A DNA stretch of 64,000 nt from Exiguobacterium artemiae 255-15. GTDB lineage: Bacteria; Bacillota; Bacilli; Exiguobacteriales; Exiguobacteriaceae. The stretch lies in assembly GCF_000019905.1 (NCBI RefSeq), contig NC_010556.1, forward strand, positions 2,506,001 to 2,570,000. The letters run 5' to 3'. Positions 37,193-46,355 of the stretch are shown piece after piece; the stretch's first letter is position 1; every line of letters starts with the position of its first letter. A model generated the notes under the pieces. That model was not told the DNA's origin. It searched no databases and worked only from the letters and a program-made list of their open reading frames with translations. Position numbers and translations under genes: made by a program.

Positions 37193-38523
37193 AAATGCAC
37201 CCCTTCCGGTTTTTCTGACGGCGTCAACATCCCTTTGATATCGATGACGATGCCGCGACCGACTTTGAGCAGGTGTTGCGCAAGCAGCCAGTTGCCTTCG
37301 ACGTACTCTTCATGCGAGACGGCGAAGATGACGACATCGGCTGGTTTTAAGTCTGCTAAATCGACTAAATCGATGCCGTACTCGCGTTTCGCGTCCCCTT
37401 TTTCGACGAGACGATCCGTCACCTGGACTTCAATTCCGAACTCTTCGATTTCCTTGACGAGGTTCGCAACTTTCGAGTTCCGGATATCGCTGACGTTTTC
37501 CTTGAATGACAGACCAAGCACCGTCACTCGTGCACCAAGAACCGGCATGTTTTGTTTAATCAGATTCTTGACGAGCGACGTGGCGATGAACCGTCCCATC
37601 GTGTCGTTGATCCGCCGTCCGGCGAGGATGACTTCCGGATGATAACCGAGTGATTCTGCCTTCATCGTCAAGTAGAACGGGTCGACACCGATGCAATGAC
37701 CACCGACGAGTCCCGGACGGAACGGTAAGAAGTTCCATTTTGTTCCGGCAGCCTCGAGGACCTCGAGCGTATCGATGTTCATCCGGTCGAAGATGATCGC
37801 CAGTTCGTTCATCAAGGCGATGTTCAGGTCGCGTTGTGTATTCTCGATGATTTTAGCGGCTTCGGCGACTTTGATCGAAGATGCCCGGTGGACGCCGGCT
37901 TCGACGACCGCTTCGTAGACTTCAGCGACGATATCAAGTGTTTCTTGATTTTGGGCCGAGACGATTTTTTTGATCGTTTTAAATGTATGCTCATGATCGC
38001 CGGGATTGATCCGTTCCGGCGAGTAGCCGACGAAGAAGTCGACCCCGGCCTGCAGACCCGATGCTTCTTCGAGGACCGGGATACAATCTTCCTCCGTCGC
38101 TCCCGGGTAGACCGTCGACTCGTAGACGACGATATCCCCTTTGTTCAACTGGCGTCCGACGAGTTGCGACGCACGGAGGAGCGGCGTCAAATCCGGCTGA
38201 TTTTGCGCATTGATCGGTGTCGGAACAGCGATGATGATGAAGTCGCTTGCTCCGAGTGCCGCTGCGTCGGTGACGTATTCGACGTCGGCATTCTTAAGAA
38301 CGAATGGACTAAGTTCAAGCGTCGCATCGATGCCCTCTTTCAGTTCGGCAACCCGCTGTTCTTTGATGTCAAAGCCGACGACTTCCGTTTTTTCACCAAA
38401 GGCGACAGCGACGGGAAGCCCGACATATCCTAGACCGACGACGGCAATCGAACGGTTGGCGATGGGGAGTGATCGTGTTTGGGCTGCTGTCGTATCTACG
38501 ATGTGTTTGACTGCCTTGTTCAT
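37180..38523 (-). CDS. UDP-N-acetylhexosamine 6-dehydrogenase (WbpA/TviB type)
   Basis: A 447-aa NAD-dependent nucleotide-sugar dehydrogenase making a uronic acid. NAD-binding site VVGLGYVGLPVAVAFG, catalytic region GGHCIGVDPFYLTMKAESLG with the active-site Cys, and the NDTMGRF and LSFKENVSDIRNSK motifs. The GHCIGVDP form is typical of UDP-GlcNAc/ManNAc dehydrogenases rather than UDP-glucose dehydrogenase, so an N-acetylhexosaminuronic acid is the likely product, perhaps then epimerised by the enzyme at 39875. AGGAGG precedes the start. Confidence 0.92.
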   Translation of the reverse strand: MNKAVKHIVDTTAAQTRSLPIANRSIAVVGLGYVGLPVAVAFGEKTEVVGFDIKEQRVAELKEGIDATLELSPFVLKNADVEYVTDAAALGASDFIIIAVPTPINAQNQPDLTPLLRASQLVGRQLNKGDIVVYESTVYPGATEEDCIPVLEEASGLQAGVDFFVGYSPERINPGDHEHTFKTIKKIVSAQNQETLDIVAEVYEAVVEAGVHRASSIKVAEAAKIIENTQRDLNIALMNELAIIFDRMNIDTLEVLEAAGTKWNFLPFRPGLVGGHCIGVDPFYLTMKAESLGYHPEVILAGRRINDTMGRFIATSLVKNLIKQNMPVLGARVTVLGLSFKENVSDIRNSKVANLVKEIEEFGIEVQVTDRLVEKGDAKREYGIDLVDLADLKPADVVIFAVSHEEYVEGNWLLAQHLLKVGRGIVIDIKGMLTPSEKPEGVHLWRL

Positions 38524-38535
38524 GATGGATTCCTC

Positions 38536-39885
38536 CTATTTCATCGACTGTTTGACGATCAGTGTTTTTCCATTCGGCTCCTGCTTCATCTGCTGGACCG
38601 GCTCGAGCGTGACTTTCATCGAGGATCCAAGGAGTTTCTGCATCTCCCGCAAGAGGATTTTTTCATGTTTCGGTACGAATCGTTGCTCGTCGGGAATGTA
38701 GCGCAGTGTTACATGATTCAGCTCATGTTGTTCGACCTGCAGGCGTAGAACCGAGTTCGGCAGTTCCCGGGCAATCGTCGTGATGTCGCCTTCAAAAACC
38801 TTGCCGCGTTTCTCACTGACGATATAACTCGTTCCCCGGCCGTCAATCGACTCGATGACCGGACCGTTCAGTCCGCAGGTGCAAGCCTCTTGTCCGAGTG
38901 TCATCCGGTCGCCGATCCGGTACCGGACGAGCGGTGTACCGCGGGTCGTAAAACATGTGACGACGACTTCGCCTCCATCTCCGTACGGTTCGATGATGCC
39001 CGTCTCATGATGGAGATGAAGTTTGCGTTCCCGGCATTCCGAGATGATCGGTGCCCCTTCCGACGAACCGTATTGGTCAAAAACTGGCGCTTGAAACGCC
39101 TCTTCGAGTAAGCGCCGCATTTCCGGCGTCACCGTTTCCGATGTCGGGAAAATCGCAACCAAGGGAAAGTCGAGCCGTAACTCATGTTTCAGAAGATATA
39201 AAGCAATTTCCAGCATCGCGGTTGGTGTCCCATCGAGTGCCGCCGGCCGAAACCGGTTCAACTCTTCGATATAAGCCGGAAAATTTTCTTCTTTCATATG
39301 AAAGATGGATAATAACAATTGATTGAGTGGCCGGTTCTTCCGCCAAAAGATCGGTTTTTTCTGATTGATCGCGGTTAACGTCCGCCCGGTGAAGCTCGCG
39401 CGTCGCATCCCGGAACGAAACCCGTGCAACTCTTTAAAGTAATCAAGATGCGCCATCCGTTCCTGGACGTCTTCCCGCATGAAGGCGACTTGGAGCGATT
39501 TCCCGCTCGTCCCGCCGGTCCGGCCGCGTACCGGCGCATCGACTTCTGACATGAAGGCTTCGTTTTGTTGCCGTAACGTTTCTTTTTCAAGGATCGGAAT
39601 CGTCTGTAGCTGGTCGAGTGACGTAAAAGGAAGACGGATGTCGTGCTCCTGAAACAGCTTCCGGTAATATGGTGTGTGTTCCTGGATGAACAGGAGAAAC
39701 GTATTCAACCGTTCGAGCTGTTCGATGCGGTAATCGACGGTCCGGTCTTTGACCCGTAACTCCTGAAGTTTTTTCTCATATCCCGGACCGTACCGTTCCT
39801 GCATCAGCTTTTTTCCATACATCGATGTCAAAATATTCTGAATAAATATCGGGGAGTTGTAGTAAATCTCTTCTTTAAGCGCCAT
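38536..39885 (-). CDS. CapK/PaaK-like adenylate-forming protein
   Basis: A 449-aa protein similar to phenylacetate-CoA ligase and to CapK proteins found in capsule loci. Adenylation motifs: RTGGTSGKSLQVAF, DQYGSSEGAPIISECR and LVRYRIGDRMTLG; a Cys-containing CTCGLNGP follows. The capsule members have no proven substrate; they are thought to activate an acid for transfer to the polymer. The start lies inside the end of the epimerase gene (11-bp overlap) after AAGGAGG. Confidence 0.88.
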   Translation of the reverse strand: MALKEEIYYNSPIFIQNILTSMYGKKLMQERYGPGYEKKLQELRVKDRTVDYRIEQLERLNTFLLFIQEHTPYYRKLFQEHDIRLPFTSLDQLQTIPILEKETLRQQNEAFMSEVDAPVRGRTGGTSGKSLQVAFMREDVQERMAHLDYFKELHGFRSGMRRASFTGRTLTAINQKKPIFWRKNRPLNQLLLSIFHMKEENFPAYIEELNRFRPAALDGTPTAMLEIALYLLKHELRLDFPLVAIFPTSETVTPEMRRLLEEAFQAPVFDQYGSSEGAPIISECRERKLHLHHETGIIEPYGDGGEVVVTCFTTRGTPLVRYRIGDRMTLGQEACTCGLNGPVIESIDGRGTSYIVSEKRGKVFEGDITTIARELPNSVLRLQVEQHELNHVTLRYIPDEQRFVPKHEKILLREMQKLLGSSMKVTLEPVQQMKQEPNGKTLIVKQSMK

Positions 39886-40912
39886 CCTGGACTTCCTCCT
39901 TCAGCCGGTAATGCTGTTCGTACCAGTCGATGAATGCATGGACACCTGCTTCAATGGTCGTTTGCGGTCGGTAACCAATCGTCTCGAACAACGATTCAAC
40001 ATCAGCAAAACTTTCAGGAACGTCTCCCGCTTGCAGCGGCATTTCATGTTTGATCGCTTTTTTACCAAGCCGCTCTTCAATCAGGGAGACGAATTCGTTC
40101 AGCCGGATCGGACTGTGACTGCCGATGTTAAAGACACGGTATGGAACATTACTCCGGTCGGGCAACGGATTTTCCTGATCAAATGCCGGGTCGGCGGCGG
40201 GTTCTGTCTGCATCAGCCGGTAAATGCTTTCGATGATGTCGTCGACGTAAGTGAAGTCCCGCCCCATCTCTCCGTAGTTGTAAAGATCAATCGGCTGTCC
40301 GTTTGCGATTGCTTCCGTGAACTTGAACAAGGCCATATCCGGTCGTCCCCACGGTCCATAGACACTGAAGAACCGGAGACCGGTCGTCTTGATGCCGTAC
40401 AGGCTGCTGTATGTGTGCGCCATCAGCTCATTCGCTTTTTTCGAAGCCGCATAAAGGCTGAGCGGATGATCGACGGCGTCCGTCGTCGCGAACGGCATCT
40501 TCGTATTCGATCCGTAGACGGAACTCGAAGAAGCATAAATCAATTGTTCAACCGGATGATGCCGGCAGGCTTCGAGGATCGACAGGAATCCGACGATGTT
40601 CGATGTGATGTAGACATCGGGACGATCAATGCTGTACCGGACACCGGCTTGGGCGGCTAAATGGAGCACGAGGTCAATTTGTTCCGTCTCGAAGATCCGG
40701 TTGATCGCCGTCGCATCTTCGAGTGACACCCGGTAAAACGTATACCGATTCGGATCCAGTTCCATCAAGCGGGCTTCTTTTAATGTCGGATCATAATAAT
40801 CGTTGACTTCATCCAGCCCGATGACCCGGTACCCTTCCGCCATAAAGCGACGTGCCGCATGAAATCCAATGAATCCTGCAATCCCGGTAATTAAAATCGT
40901 CTTATTCTGCAC
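39875..40912 (-). CDS. NAD-dependent UDP-sugar 4-epimerase (CapI/UDP-uronate type)
   Basis: A 345-aa short-chain epimerase. NAD motif ITGIAGFIGFHAARR, then LDEVNDYYDPTLKEARL, the NDYYD form of UDP-glucuronate-type 4-epimerases; catalytic SSSSVYG and YAASKKANE (Tyr and Lys). Paired with the dehydrogenase at 37180 it should give a galacto-configured uronic acid nucleotide. A GTG start at 40912 is chosen because AGGAGG lies nine nt upstream within the polymerase gene; a longer frame to 40978 has no ribosome binding site. Confidence 0.92.
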   Translation of the reverse strand: MQNKTILITGIAGFIGFHAARRFMAEGYRVIGLDEVNDYYDPTLKEARLMELDPNRYTFYRVSLEDATAINRIFETEQIDLVLHLAAQAGVRYSIDRPDVYITSNIVGFLSILEACRHHPVEQLIYASSSSVYGSNTKMPFATTDAVDHPLSLYAASKKANELMAHTYSSLYGIKTTGLRFFSVYGPWGRPDMALFKFTEAIANGQPIDLYNYGEMGRDFTYVDDIIESIYRLMQTEPAADPAFDQENPLPDRSNVPYRVFNIGSHSPIRLNEFVSLIEERLGKKAIKHEMPLQAGDVPESFADVESLFETIGYRPQTTIEAGVHAFIDWYEQHYRLKEEVQDGA

Positions 40913-42194
40913 GTTTCTCAACCTCCTCGAAGTGGTGGAGCACTTGATAGCGGATGTAATGAATTGATGTATAAGCAATCAGCAGCATCGGAAACAGTTT
41001 ATACCGGTGGCGGATCGCTGTTCCGACATTCCCTGTCCCGAGACCGAAGATGACGGCGTTGACGATGAAGAGAATCAGCATGAACAGCAGCACACTTCCG
41101 AGCGAATGTTGTTTTAAATACTTCAGATGCATCAGGGTCAAGACGGCTAACAGGAGATAAAAAGCCGCATCGGCGAAGAAAATCGCGATGTTCATCACAC
41201 TCGACCATTGCCATGGAAACGGCGAGAACAGGAAGTAAATCATCCGCAACGGTGCGTACAGGACCATATCCGACGGTCCGGTCACCGACAGCCCGTTCAA
41301 GTAAGCCGACCCTCCGCGGTCATAACTCATTCCGCTGAACAGCTGACCATTTTCCGAGACGTGGGTGAACTTCGCGAACAGCACGTCCTGGAAGCTGTAG
41401 ACGATGAACCCGACGATAACGACTTGGACCAGCAACCGCTGTACTTTCGAAGCTTCAAAATCCATCCGTTGCGTCTCGTGATTATAAAAGGAGAAGTAGA
41501 TGAGGAGGACCAGAATCCCGATTGCGAGACCCGAATGAAACATCGTACTGATCAAATAACCGAGATAGGCGAAAGTCAGACTCGCCACCGATTTATCAAG
41601 CGTCCAGCGCACCATGTAGTAGAGCGTATAGACGATTCCGAGTGCGACGAGCTGATCGCGTAAGAGGATCGGTGATAACAACAGGCCCTGGGCAAAGAAG
41701 GCAAACACACCGGTTGCGATAAGGACGTAATGCATCGGCAGTTTCAAAAGCAGCAACGTTTTCGACAGGATGACGATCGAGACGACGCCGAGAATGACAT
41801 TGAAGTACTGGGCGAGCATCCGCTCCGGACCAAACGCAAGATAAAAGATTCCTAAAAATTTGGAGTAACTTCCCCGGACGACTTCGTTGAACATCGTCGG
41901 GTCGGTATAAATCAGCAGTCCTTCGAGATGAAACGCTTCCGTATCGTCACCGCTGTGCGGCGGGAGCCGAAACAGTTCCAAATCAACCAGCATCAATGTC
42001 AGCCGGATCAGGAACGCCGTCACGAAAATCAGGAACAACGGTGTCGTCTCGGCTTGCCGGAGAAGATAAAACATCAGCAAGACCGAGTTGATGGCAAGAA
42101 CAGTTGCGACGTAACCTTCAGAAGTCAAAAAGAGCGGTCGGACCAATTGGCTGAGCAAGGCTTCGAGAACGACGACAATCAGAATCGGCCGCAT
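40902..42194 (-). CDS. Polytopic membrane protein, probable polysaccharide polymerase (Wzy-like)
   Basis: A 430-aa protein with about ten or more membrane segments and a large extracytoplasmic loop (about residues 265-310). No sequence motif proves function, but length, topology and position between flippase and sugar genes fit a Wzy/EpsG-type polymerase. The start at 42194 follows AAAGGAGGG. A second polymerase/ligase-like protein is encoded at 46356. Confidence 0.7.
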   Translation of the reverse strand: MRPILIVVVLEALLSQLVRPLFLTSEGYVATVLAINSVLLMFYLLRQAETTPLFLIFVTAFLIRLTLMLVDLELFRLPPHSGDDTEAFHLEGLLIYTDPTMFNEVVRGSYSKFLGIFYLAFGPERMLAQYFNVILGVVSIVILSKTLLLLKLPMHYVLIATGVFAFFAQGLLLSPILLRDQLVALGIVYTLYYMVRWTLDKSVASLTFAYLGYLISTMFHSGLAIGILVLLIYFSFYNHETQRMDFEASKVQRLLVQVVIVGFIVYSFQDVLFAKFTHVSENGQLFSGMSYDRGGSAYLNGLSVTGPSDMVLYAPLRMIYFLFSPFPWQWSSVMNIAIFFADAAFYLLLAVLTLMHLKYLKQHSLGSVLLFMLILFIVNAVIFGLGTGNVGTAIRHRYKLFPMLLIAYTSIHYIRYQVLHHFEEVEKRAE

Positions 42195-42207
42195 GCTTTT
42201 CCCTCCT

Positions 42208-43470
42208 TTAGCTGCTTTGTTCAATTGCCAGTGTCAGTTTTCGTGGATAAAGCGAACGATAAAGGGCCGGAATCAACAGCCCGATTTGGGTGACGGCACA
42301 TAATCCGTAAGCTGTCGTCGCTCCGTATAAACCGTACATCGGAATCAGGATGCTGCAGGCGACGATATTGACGATGACACTGCCGAAGATGGCAATCGTC
42401 TGAACCCGGAATTGTTGAAATCCGGTCAACAAGGCTTGGATGACGGTCGAATTATAAAAGAAGAGCGAGGCGACCATCATCAGGACGAAAATCGTATGGT
42501 ACTGGACAAACGAGGCGTTGTAGAAAATCGTCAAGCCCCACTTGCCGAAGAAAATCGACCCGATGATCAACAGGATACCGACCGCATTCGTCATGAGCAG
42601 CATCGACCGGGTCAGCTTCCGCAATTCCGGTAAGCTTTGCCGCTCTCCGCTGTCGGAAGAGAAGTTCGGTAGTAACACGGCGACAAGGGAATGAATGAAC
42701 AGGCTGCCAAGAACCAGGAGATACGCGATGCTCGCATAATAACCGAGTTCTTCCGTTCCGATCGCATGTCCGACGAACAGGCGGGGAATGTTGGCATTGA
42801 GAGCGATCAATAAGGCGACAAATCCGAGCGGGACTGCTTTAAAGAACAATTGCCGTCCCGTTTGATACCGTTCACTCATCTGCTGGTTATCAAATCCGTG
42901 ACCGACACGCCGGACGGTCGGTAAATCGTAAAGGATCAACATGATCAGGTTTCCGGCGACGAGTGCTAAGACGAAGCCGTGAATCGAATGGGTCGTAAAA
43001 AGAATCAAGGCTGCCCCGGAGACGTTGACGAGACTGCGGAAAATCTTGGATAAGGCGACTTCCTTGAACGCCATATGCCCTTGAAGAAATCCGTAGGCAA
43101 GATCAGCGAAGGATTCCATATACTTGTTCAGGTAAACGAGTAACGTCAGCCAGAGGATATCGGCTTCCCCAAAGAAATAATAGACGCCGAGCAGGACGAA
43201 GACTCCGACCGATAATAAGGAAAAGCGGGTCTTGATGAACAGGTTGAAGTTTTTTAAGCCTGACCGTTCTGCCGTCAGGATCGTGCTGGCATTTAACCAA
43301 CAAAACATGACGATCGGTGCCGTTAAGGCGAGCGCGTAATTGAAGTAACCGATGTTGAGCGGTGTGCTCCACTTGATCAGCAGCGTCAAAATCATCCACT
43401 GATGGAGGGAATAGGCCGTATCTGCAATGAAAATCAGATTAAATCGTGACAGTTGCCGAACAGATTTCAT
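42208..43470 (-). CDS. Oligosaccharide flippase (Wzx/MATE-like)
   Basis: A 420-aa integral membrane protein with about twelve predicted helices, typical of the polysaccharide transporter (PST) family moving lipid-linked repeat units across the membrane. Segments such as ALTAPIVMFCWLNASTIL and IALNANIPRLFVGHAIG fit the family. GGGGGAG precedes the ATG. It is followed after 13 bp by the polymerase-like gene. Confidence 0.88.
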   Translation of the reverse strand: MKSVRQLSRFNLIFIADTAYSLHQWMILTLLIKWSTPLNIGYFNYALALTAPIVMFCWLNASTILTAERSGLKNFNLFIKTRFSLLSVGVFVLLGVYYFFGEADILWLTLLVYLNKYMESFADLAYGFLQGHMAFKEVALSKIFRSLVNVSGAALILFTTHSIHGFVLALVAGNLIMLILYDLPTVRRVGHGFDNQQMSERYQTGRQLFFKAVPLGFVALLIALNANIPRLFVGHAIGTEELGYYASIAYLLVLGSLFIHSLVAVLLPNFSSDSGERQSLPELRKLTRSMLLMTNAVGILLIIGSIFFGKWGLTIFYNASFVQYHTIFVLMMVASLFFYNSTVIQALLTGFQQFRVQTIAIFGSVIVNIVACSILIPMYGLYGATTAYGLCAVTQIGLLIPALYRSLYPRKLTLAIEQSS

Positions 43471-43482
43471 CTCGTCTCCCCC

Positions 43483-45354
43483 TCATTCGCGGGCGATCCG
43501 AATCGCCGGTGGAATCGTCTCCGGCATCATGTCGGTCCGGTTCGTCGCTTCAAGTAAATACATCCGTAACGCCTGTTCATCATCCAGCGTCAAGGCGATG
43601 TTCCGTAAATAAGGATCAATGGATCCGAACGGTCGTGTTTTCCCGACAAGAATCTTGTCAAAGACCCGTTCTTCATGTACTTCTTCCGTCGCGAGCAACT
43701 CTTCGTATAACTTTTCACCTTTTCGGATGCCGCTGTAGACGATTGGAATCTGTTGTTCGGTAAAGCCGCTTAAATGAATCAGGTTCCGGGCGAGCGTCGT
43801 GATGTTGACGGGTTCGCCCATGTCGAGGACGAAGACTTCTCCCCCTTCCGCGAGGACACTCGCTTGAATGACGAGCCGGCTCGCTTCCGGAATCGTCATG
43901 AAATACCGCGTCATGGCCGGGTCCGTCACCGTAATCGGACCGCCTTTCGCAATCTGGTCCTTAAAGAGCGGGATGACGGAACCCCTGCTCCCTAACACGT
44001 TGCCGAACCGGACGACAGCGAACGTCGTCTCACTGTTGCGGGCAATCTGCTGGATGACCATCTCGGCAATTCGTTTCGTCGCTCCCATCACACTGGTCGG
44101 ATTGACCGCCTTATCGGTTGAAATCATGACGAATCGGTTGACTCCGGCCGCTTCTGCCGCAAGAGCGACATTCCGCGTCCCGTAGATGTTATTTTTGACT
44201 GCTTCGCTTGGATTGTCTTCCATCAACGGCACATGTTTGTGTGCTGCCGCGTGGTAGACGAGATCCGGTTTAAACCGTTCCATCACATCCATCATCCGGT
44301 CCGCATCCTGGACATCGGCGATGACGGAATGGAGCGTGATTCCTTCTGTGACGGCTTCCAGTTCACGTCGGATCAGATAAATGCTGTTTTCGCCGTGACC
44401 GAGTAAAATCAGATGATCCGGTTTGAACTTAATCAGCTGTCGGCAAATCTCGGAGCCGATTGATCCCCCGGCTCCGGTAACGAGCACCGTTGCTTGACTG
44501 ACACTCTTTTCAATCTCCGTGATATCCAGTTCAACCGGTTCCCGGCCGAGCAGGTCAGCGATTGATACTTCGCGCATCTGATTGACGGAGACCTTGCCGG
44601 AAGCCAGTTCGACAAGCATCGGTAATGTATGGGCTTCGACTTTCGTCTGTTTGATCCGGTTCAGTAAAGCAACCCGGTCCGGATAGGCAAGTGACGGAAT
44701 GGCCAGGACGACAGCTTCAATTTTATGTTCTTCAATGATACATTCGAGTTGATCAATCGTTCCGATGACGGGGACACCGTGAATCATCATTCCTTTCAGT
44801 TCCGTCAAGTCATCGAGCAACCCGACGACGTTCAGAATATGGGCTTTTTTCTGTTTCAGCTCTTTTGTGATCATCTGCCCCGAGGCACCGGCACCGATGA
44901 TTAACGTCCGTTTCCCGAGCGTCCGGTTTTCCCGTTTCAGCTCGAGACTTCGTCCGCGGATCAACAGTCGGACGAACAAGATGCCATTCAGGACTAAACC
45001 GGTCTGAAGGAAGACGGCACGCTCGACGGCAAAATCGAACAGAGCGTACTCGAGTCCGAGAAGAACGAAGCTGCTCGCAACAACGACGACGAGCAGTACG
45101 CCTAAATCACGCAGGCTGGCATACCGCCAGATGATTTGGTAAAAACGCATCCAGTGGGCGACGAGTGTCAAGGCGACCCATTGAATCAAAGCGATTTCGA
45201 TAGCATCCATCAGTTCAAAGTTGGCCGTGAGGTTCAGCGGATTAAAAAAGTAAAAGGTCACGACCGTCGCAGCAATGATGATCGAGGCATCGATCAGTCG
45301 CAATAGACCGATCTTCATATGCCGGCGATATTGCTGGAATGGCGGGGCTTGCAT
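43483..45354 (-). CDS. Membrane nucleotide-sugar 4,6-dehydratase (CapD/PglF family)
   Basis: A 623-aa protein. Four N-terminal membrane helices are followed by a first Rossmann-like domain (IIGAGASGQMITKELKQ, near residue 150) and a catalytic extended SDR domain with VLVTGAGGSIGSEICRQ, MISTDKAVNPTSVMGATKR and VRFGNVLGSRGSVIPLF. The family dehydrates UDP-GlcNAc to a 4-keto-6-deoxy sugar, feeding an aminotransferase such as the one at 33247 to give a bacillosamine-like sugar. The start at 45354 follows AAAGGAGGA. Confidence 0.93.
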   Translation of the reverse strand: MQAPPFQQYRRHMKIGLLRLIDASIIIAATVVTFYFFNPLNLTANFELMDAIEIALIQWVALTLVAHWMRFYQIIWRYASLRDLGVLLVVVVASSFVLLGLEYALFDFAVERAVFLQTGLVLNGILFVRLLIRGRSLELKRENRTLGKRTLIIGAGASGQMITKELKQKKAHILNVVGLLDDLTELKGMMIHGVPVIGTIDQLECIIEEHKIEAVVLAIPSLAYPDRVALLNRIKQTKVEAHTLPMLVELASGKVSVNQMREVSIADLLGREPVELDITEIEKSVSQATVLVTGAGGSIGSEICRQLIKFKPDHLILLGHGENSIYLIRRELEAVTEGITLHSVIADVQDADRMMDVMERFKPDLVYHAAAHKHVPLMEDNPSEAVKNNIYGTRNVALAAEAAGVNRFVMISTDKAVNPTSVMGATKRIAEMVIQQIARNSETTFAVVRFGNVLGSRGSVIPLFKDQIAKGGPITVTDPAMTRYFMTIPEASRLVIQASVLAEGGEVFVLDMGEPVNITTLARNLIHLSGFTEQQIPIVYSGIRKGEKLYEELLATEEVHEERVFDKILVGKTRPFGSIDPYLRNIALTLDDEQALRMYLLEATNRTDMMPETIPPAIRIARE

Positions 45355-45376
45355 GAGCGGCTCCTCCTTTCTCAAA

Positions 45377-46027
45377 TCAAGAACGACTGGGATGACTGAC
45401 AGCTTGCGGGTAAGAGGTTTCTTTCGTTTCTTCAGCGACTGACTTTTTTCCGAGTGCCCGGGAGTAGACGATCAGTAAGCCGAAGAGAAGTCCGAGGATG
45501 CCGCCGATTGCGGTATTCATCAGAATGTTCGGCGAGACCGGTTCTGTCGGAATCCGGGCTGTCGAGAATACTTCGGTGCTGCTCGTTTTGATCAGTTGCG
45601 GAACATAATCCTGGAAGACTTCCGTCATCGTATTCGCCTGGATCGCTGCCTGCTCCGCCGACCGATCTGTGACCGACAAGGCGATAACTTGCGAATCGAG
45701 ATTACTGGCGACGGTCAGACGATTCGTCAAATCGAAAATCCGCTTATCCGTGACGTCCATTTTTTGAGCAACCTGATCGATGACTTCCGGGCTTCTTAAA
45801 ATATCTTGGTAGGTACTGACAAGCGTCGTCGTTGAAGTCGTTTCCGCATTTTGTTGCGGGACAACCAGGATATAGGCAGTCGCTTCATACGTCGGTGGAA
45901 TCACATAGGTGCTGACGGCATATCCGGCACCCGCTAAGAGCAGTGTCAGTAAGCAGAGTACCCACCACCCTTTCTTTAATGTCATCAGATGGTCACCGAA
46001 TGTCTTTTTTTGATGGATGGAATTCAC
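45377..46027 (-). CDS. Polysaccharide chain-length/co-polymerase protein (Wzz/YveK family)
   Basis: A 216-aa membrane protein with two membrane helices (about residues 20-40 and 172-192) bracketing an outside domain, the Wzz/CapA topology. Contains AYILVVPQQNAETTSTTTLV and a proline-rich end to the domain (PTEPVSPNILMN). Members set chain length and usually pair with a tyrosine kinase; none is encoded here, and the C-terminal tail is short. A GTG start at 46027 with AGAGGTG upstream is preferred over an ATG at 46096. First gene of the 13-gene operon. Confidence 0.88.
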   Translation of the reverse strand: MNSIHQKKTFGDHLMTLKKGWWVLCLLTLLLAGAGYAVSTYVIPPTYEATAYILVVPQQNAETTSTTTLVSTYQDILRSPEVIDQVAQKMDVTDKRIFDLTNRLTVASNLDSQVIALSVTDRSAEQAAIQANTMTEVFQDYVPQLIKTSSTEVFSTARIPTEPVSPNILMNTAIGGILGLLFGLLIVYSRALGKKSVAEETKETSYPQAVSHPSRS

Positions 46028-46355
46028 ATGGTTCACCTCTTTCTCGCTACCTGACATGTTGGATGGACACTGGTTATGGTTACACCTTATTTCCAAACGA
46101 CTGCCAAAACAATTAGAGCTTGGTGGAAATGATTATATTTTTTTGAGGAGTCATCATGTTTGCGTGTCGTTAGTTCATCGAAAAAGATTGATTCACAAAA
46201 AAAAGACGATTCACAAAAAAATGATCGCCGTTGTTTCAAAATCATCCGTGAAAACTGCATGAATTTTAGTAAATGAAGGGTAAATACCAATTTGATGATT
46301 AAAATACTGAAAATTCGGTAATAAGTCCTATATGAAGGGTGGATAGATACTAGTA
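46028..46355. other. Divergent promoter region of the polysaccharide locus
   Basis: 328 AT-rich bp between the operon (minus) and the O-antigen-polymerase-like gene (plus), holding both promoters. A TATAAT-like minus-strand box lies in the A-run near 46135. Two adjacent 18-bp copies of GATTCAC plus an A-run lie at 46190-46225. No ORF with a ribosome binding site was seen. Confidence 0.5.
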
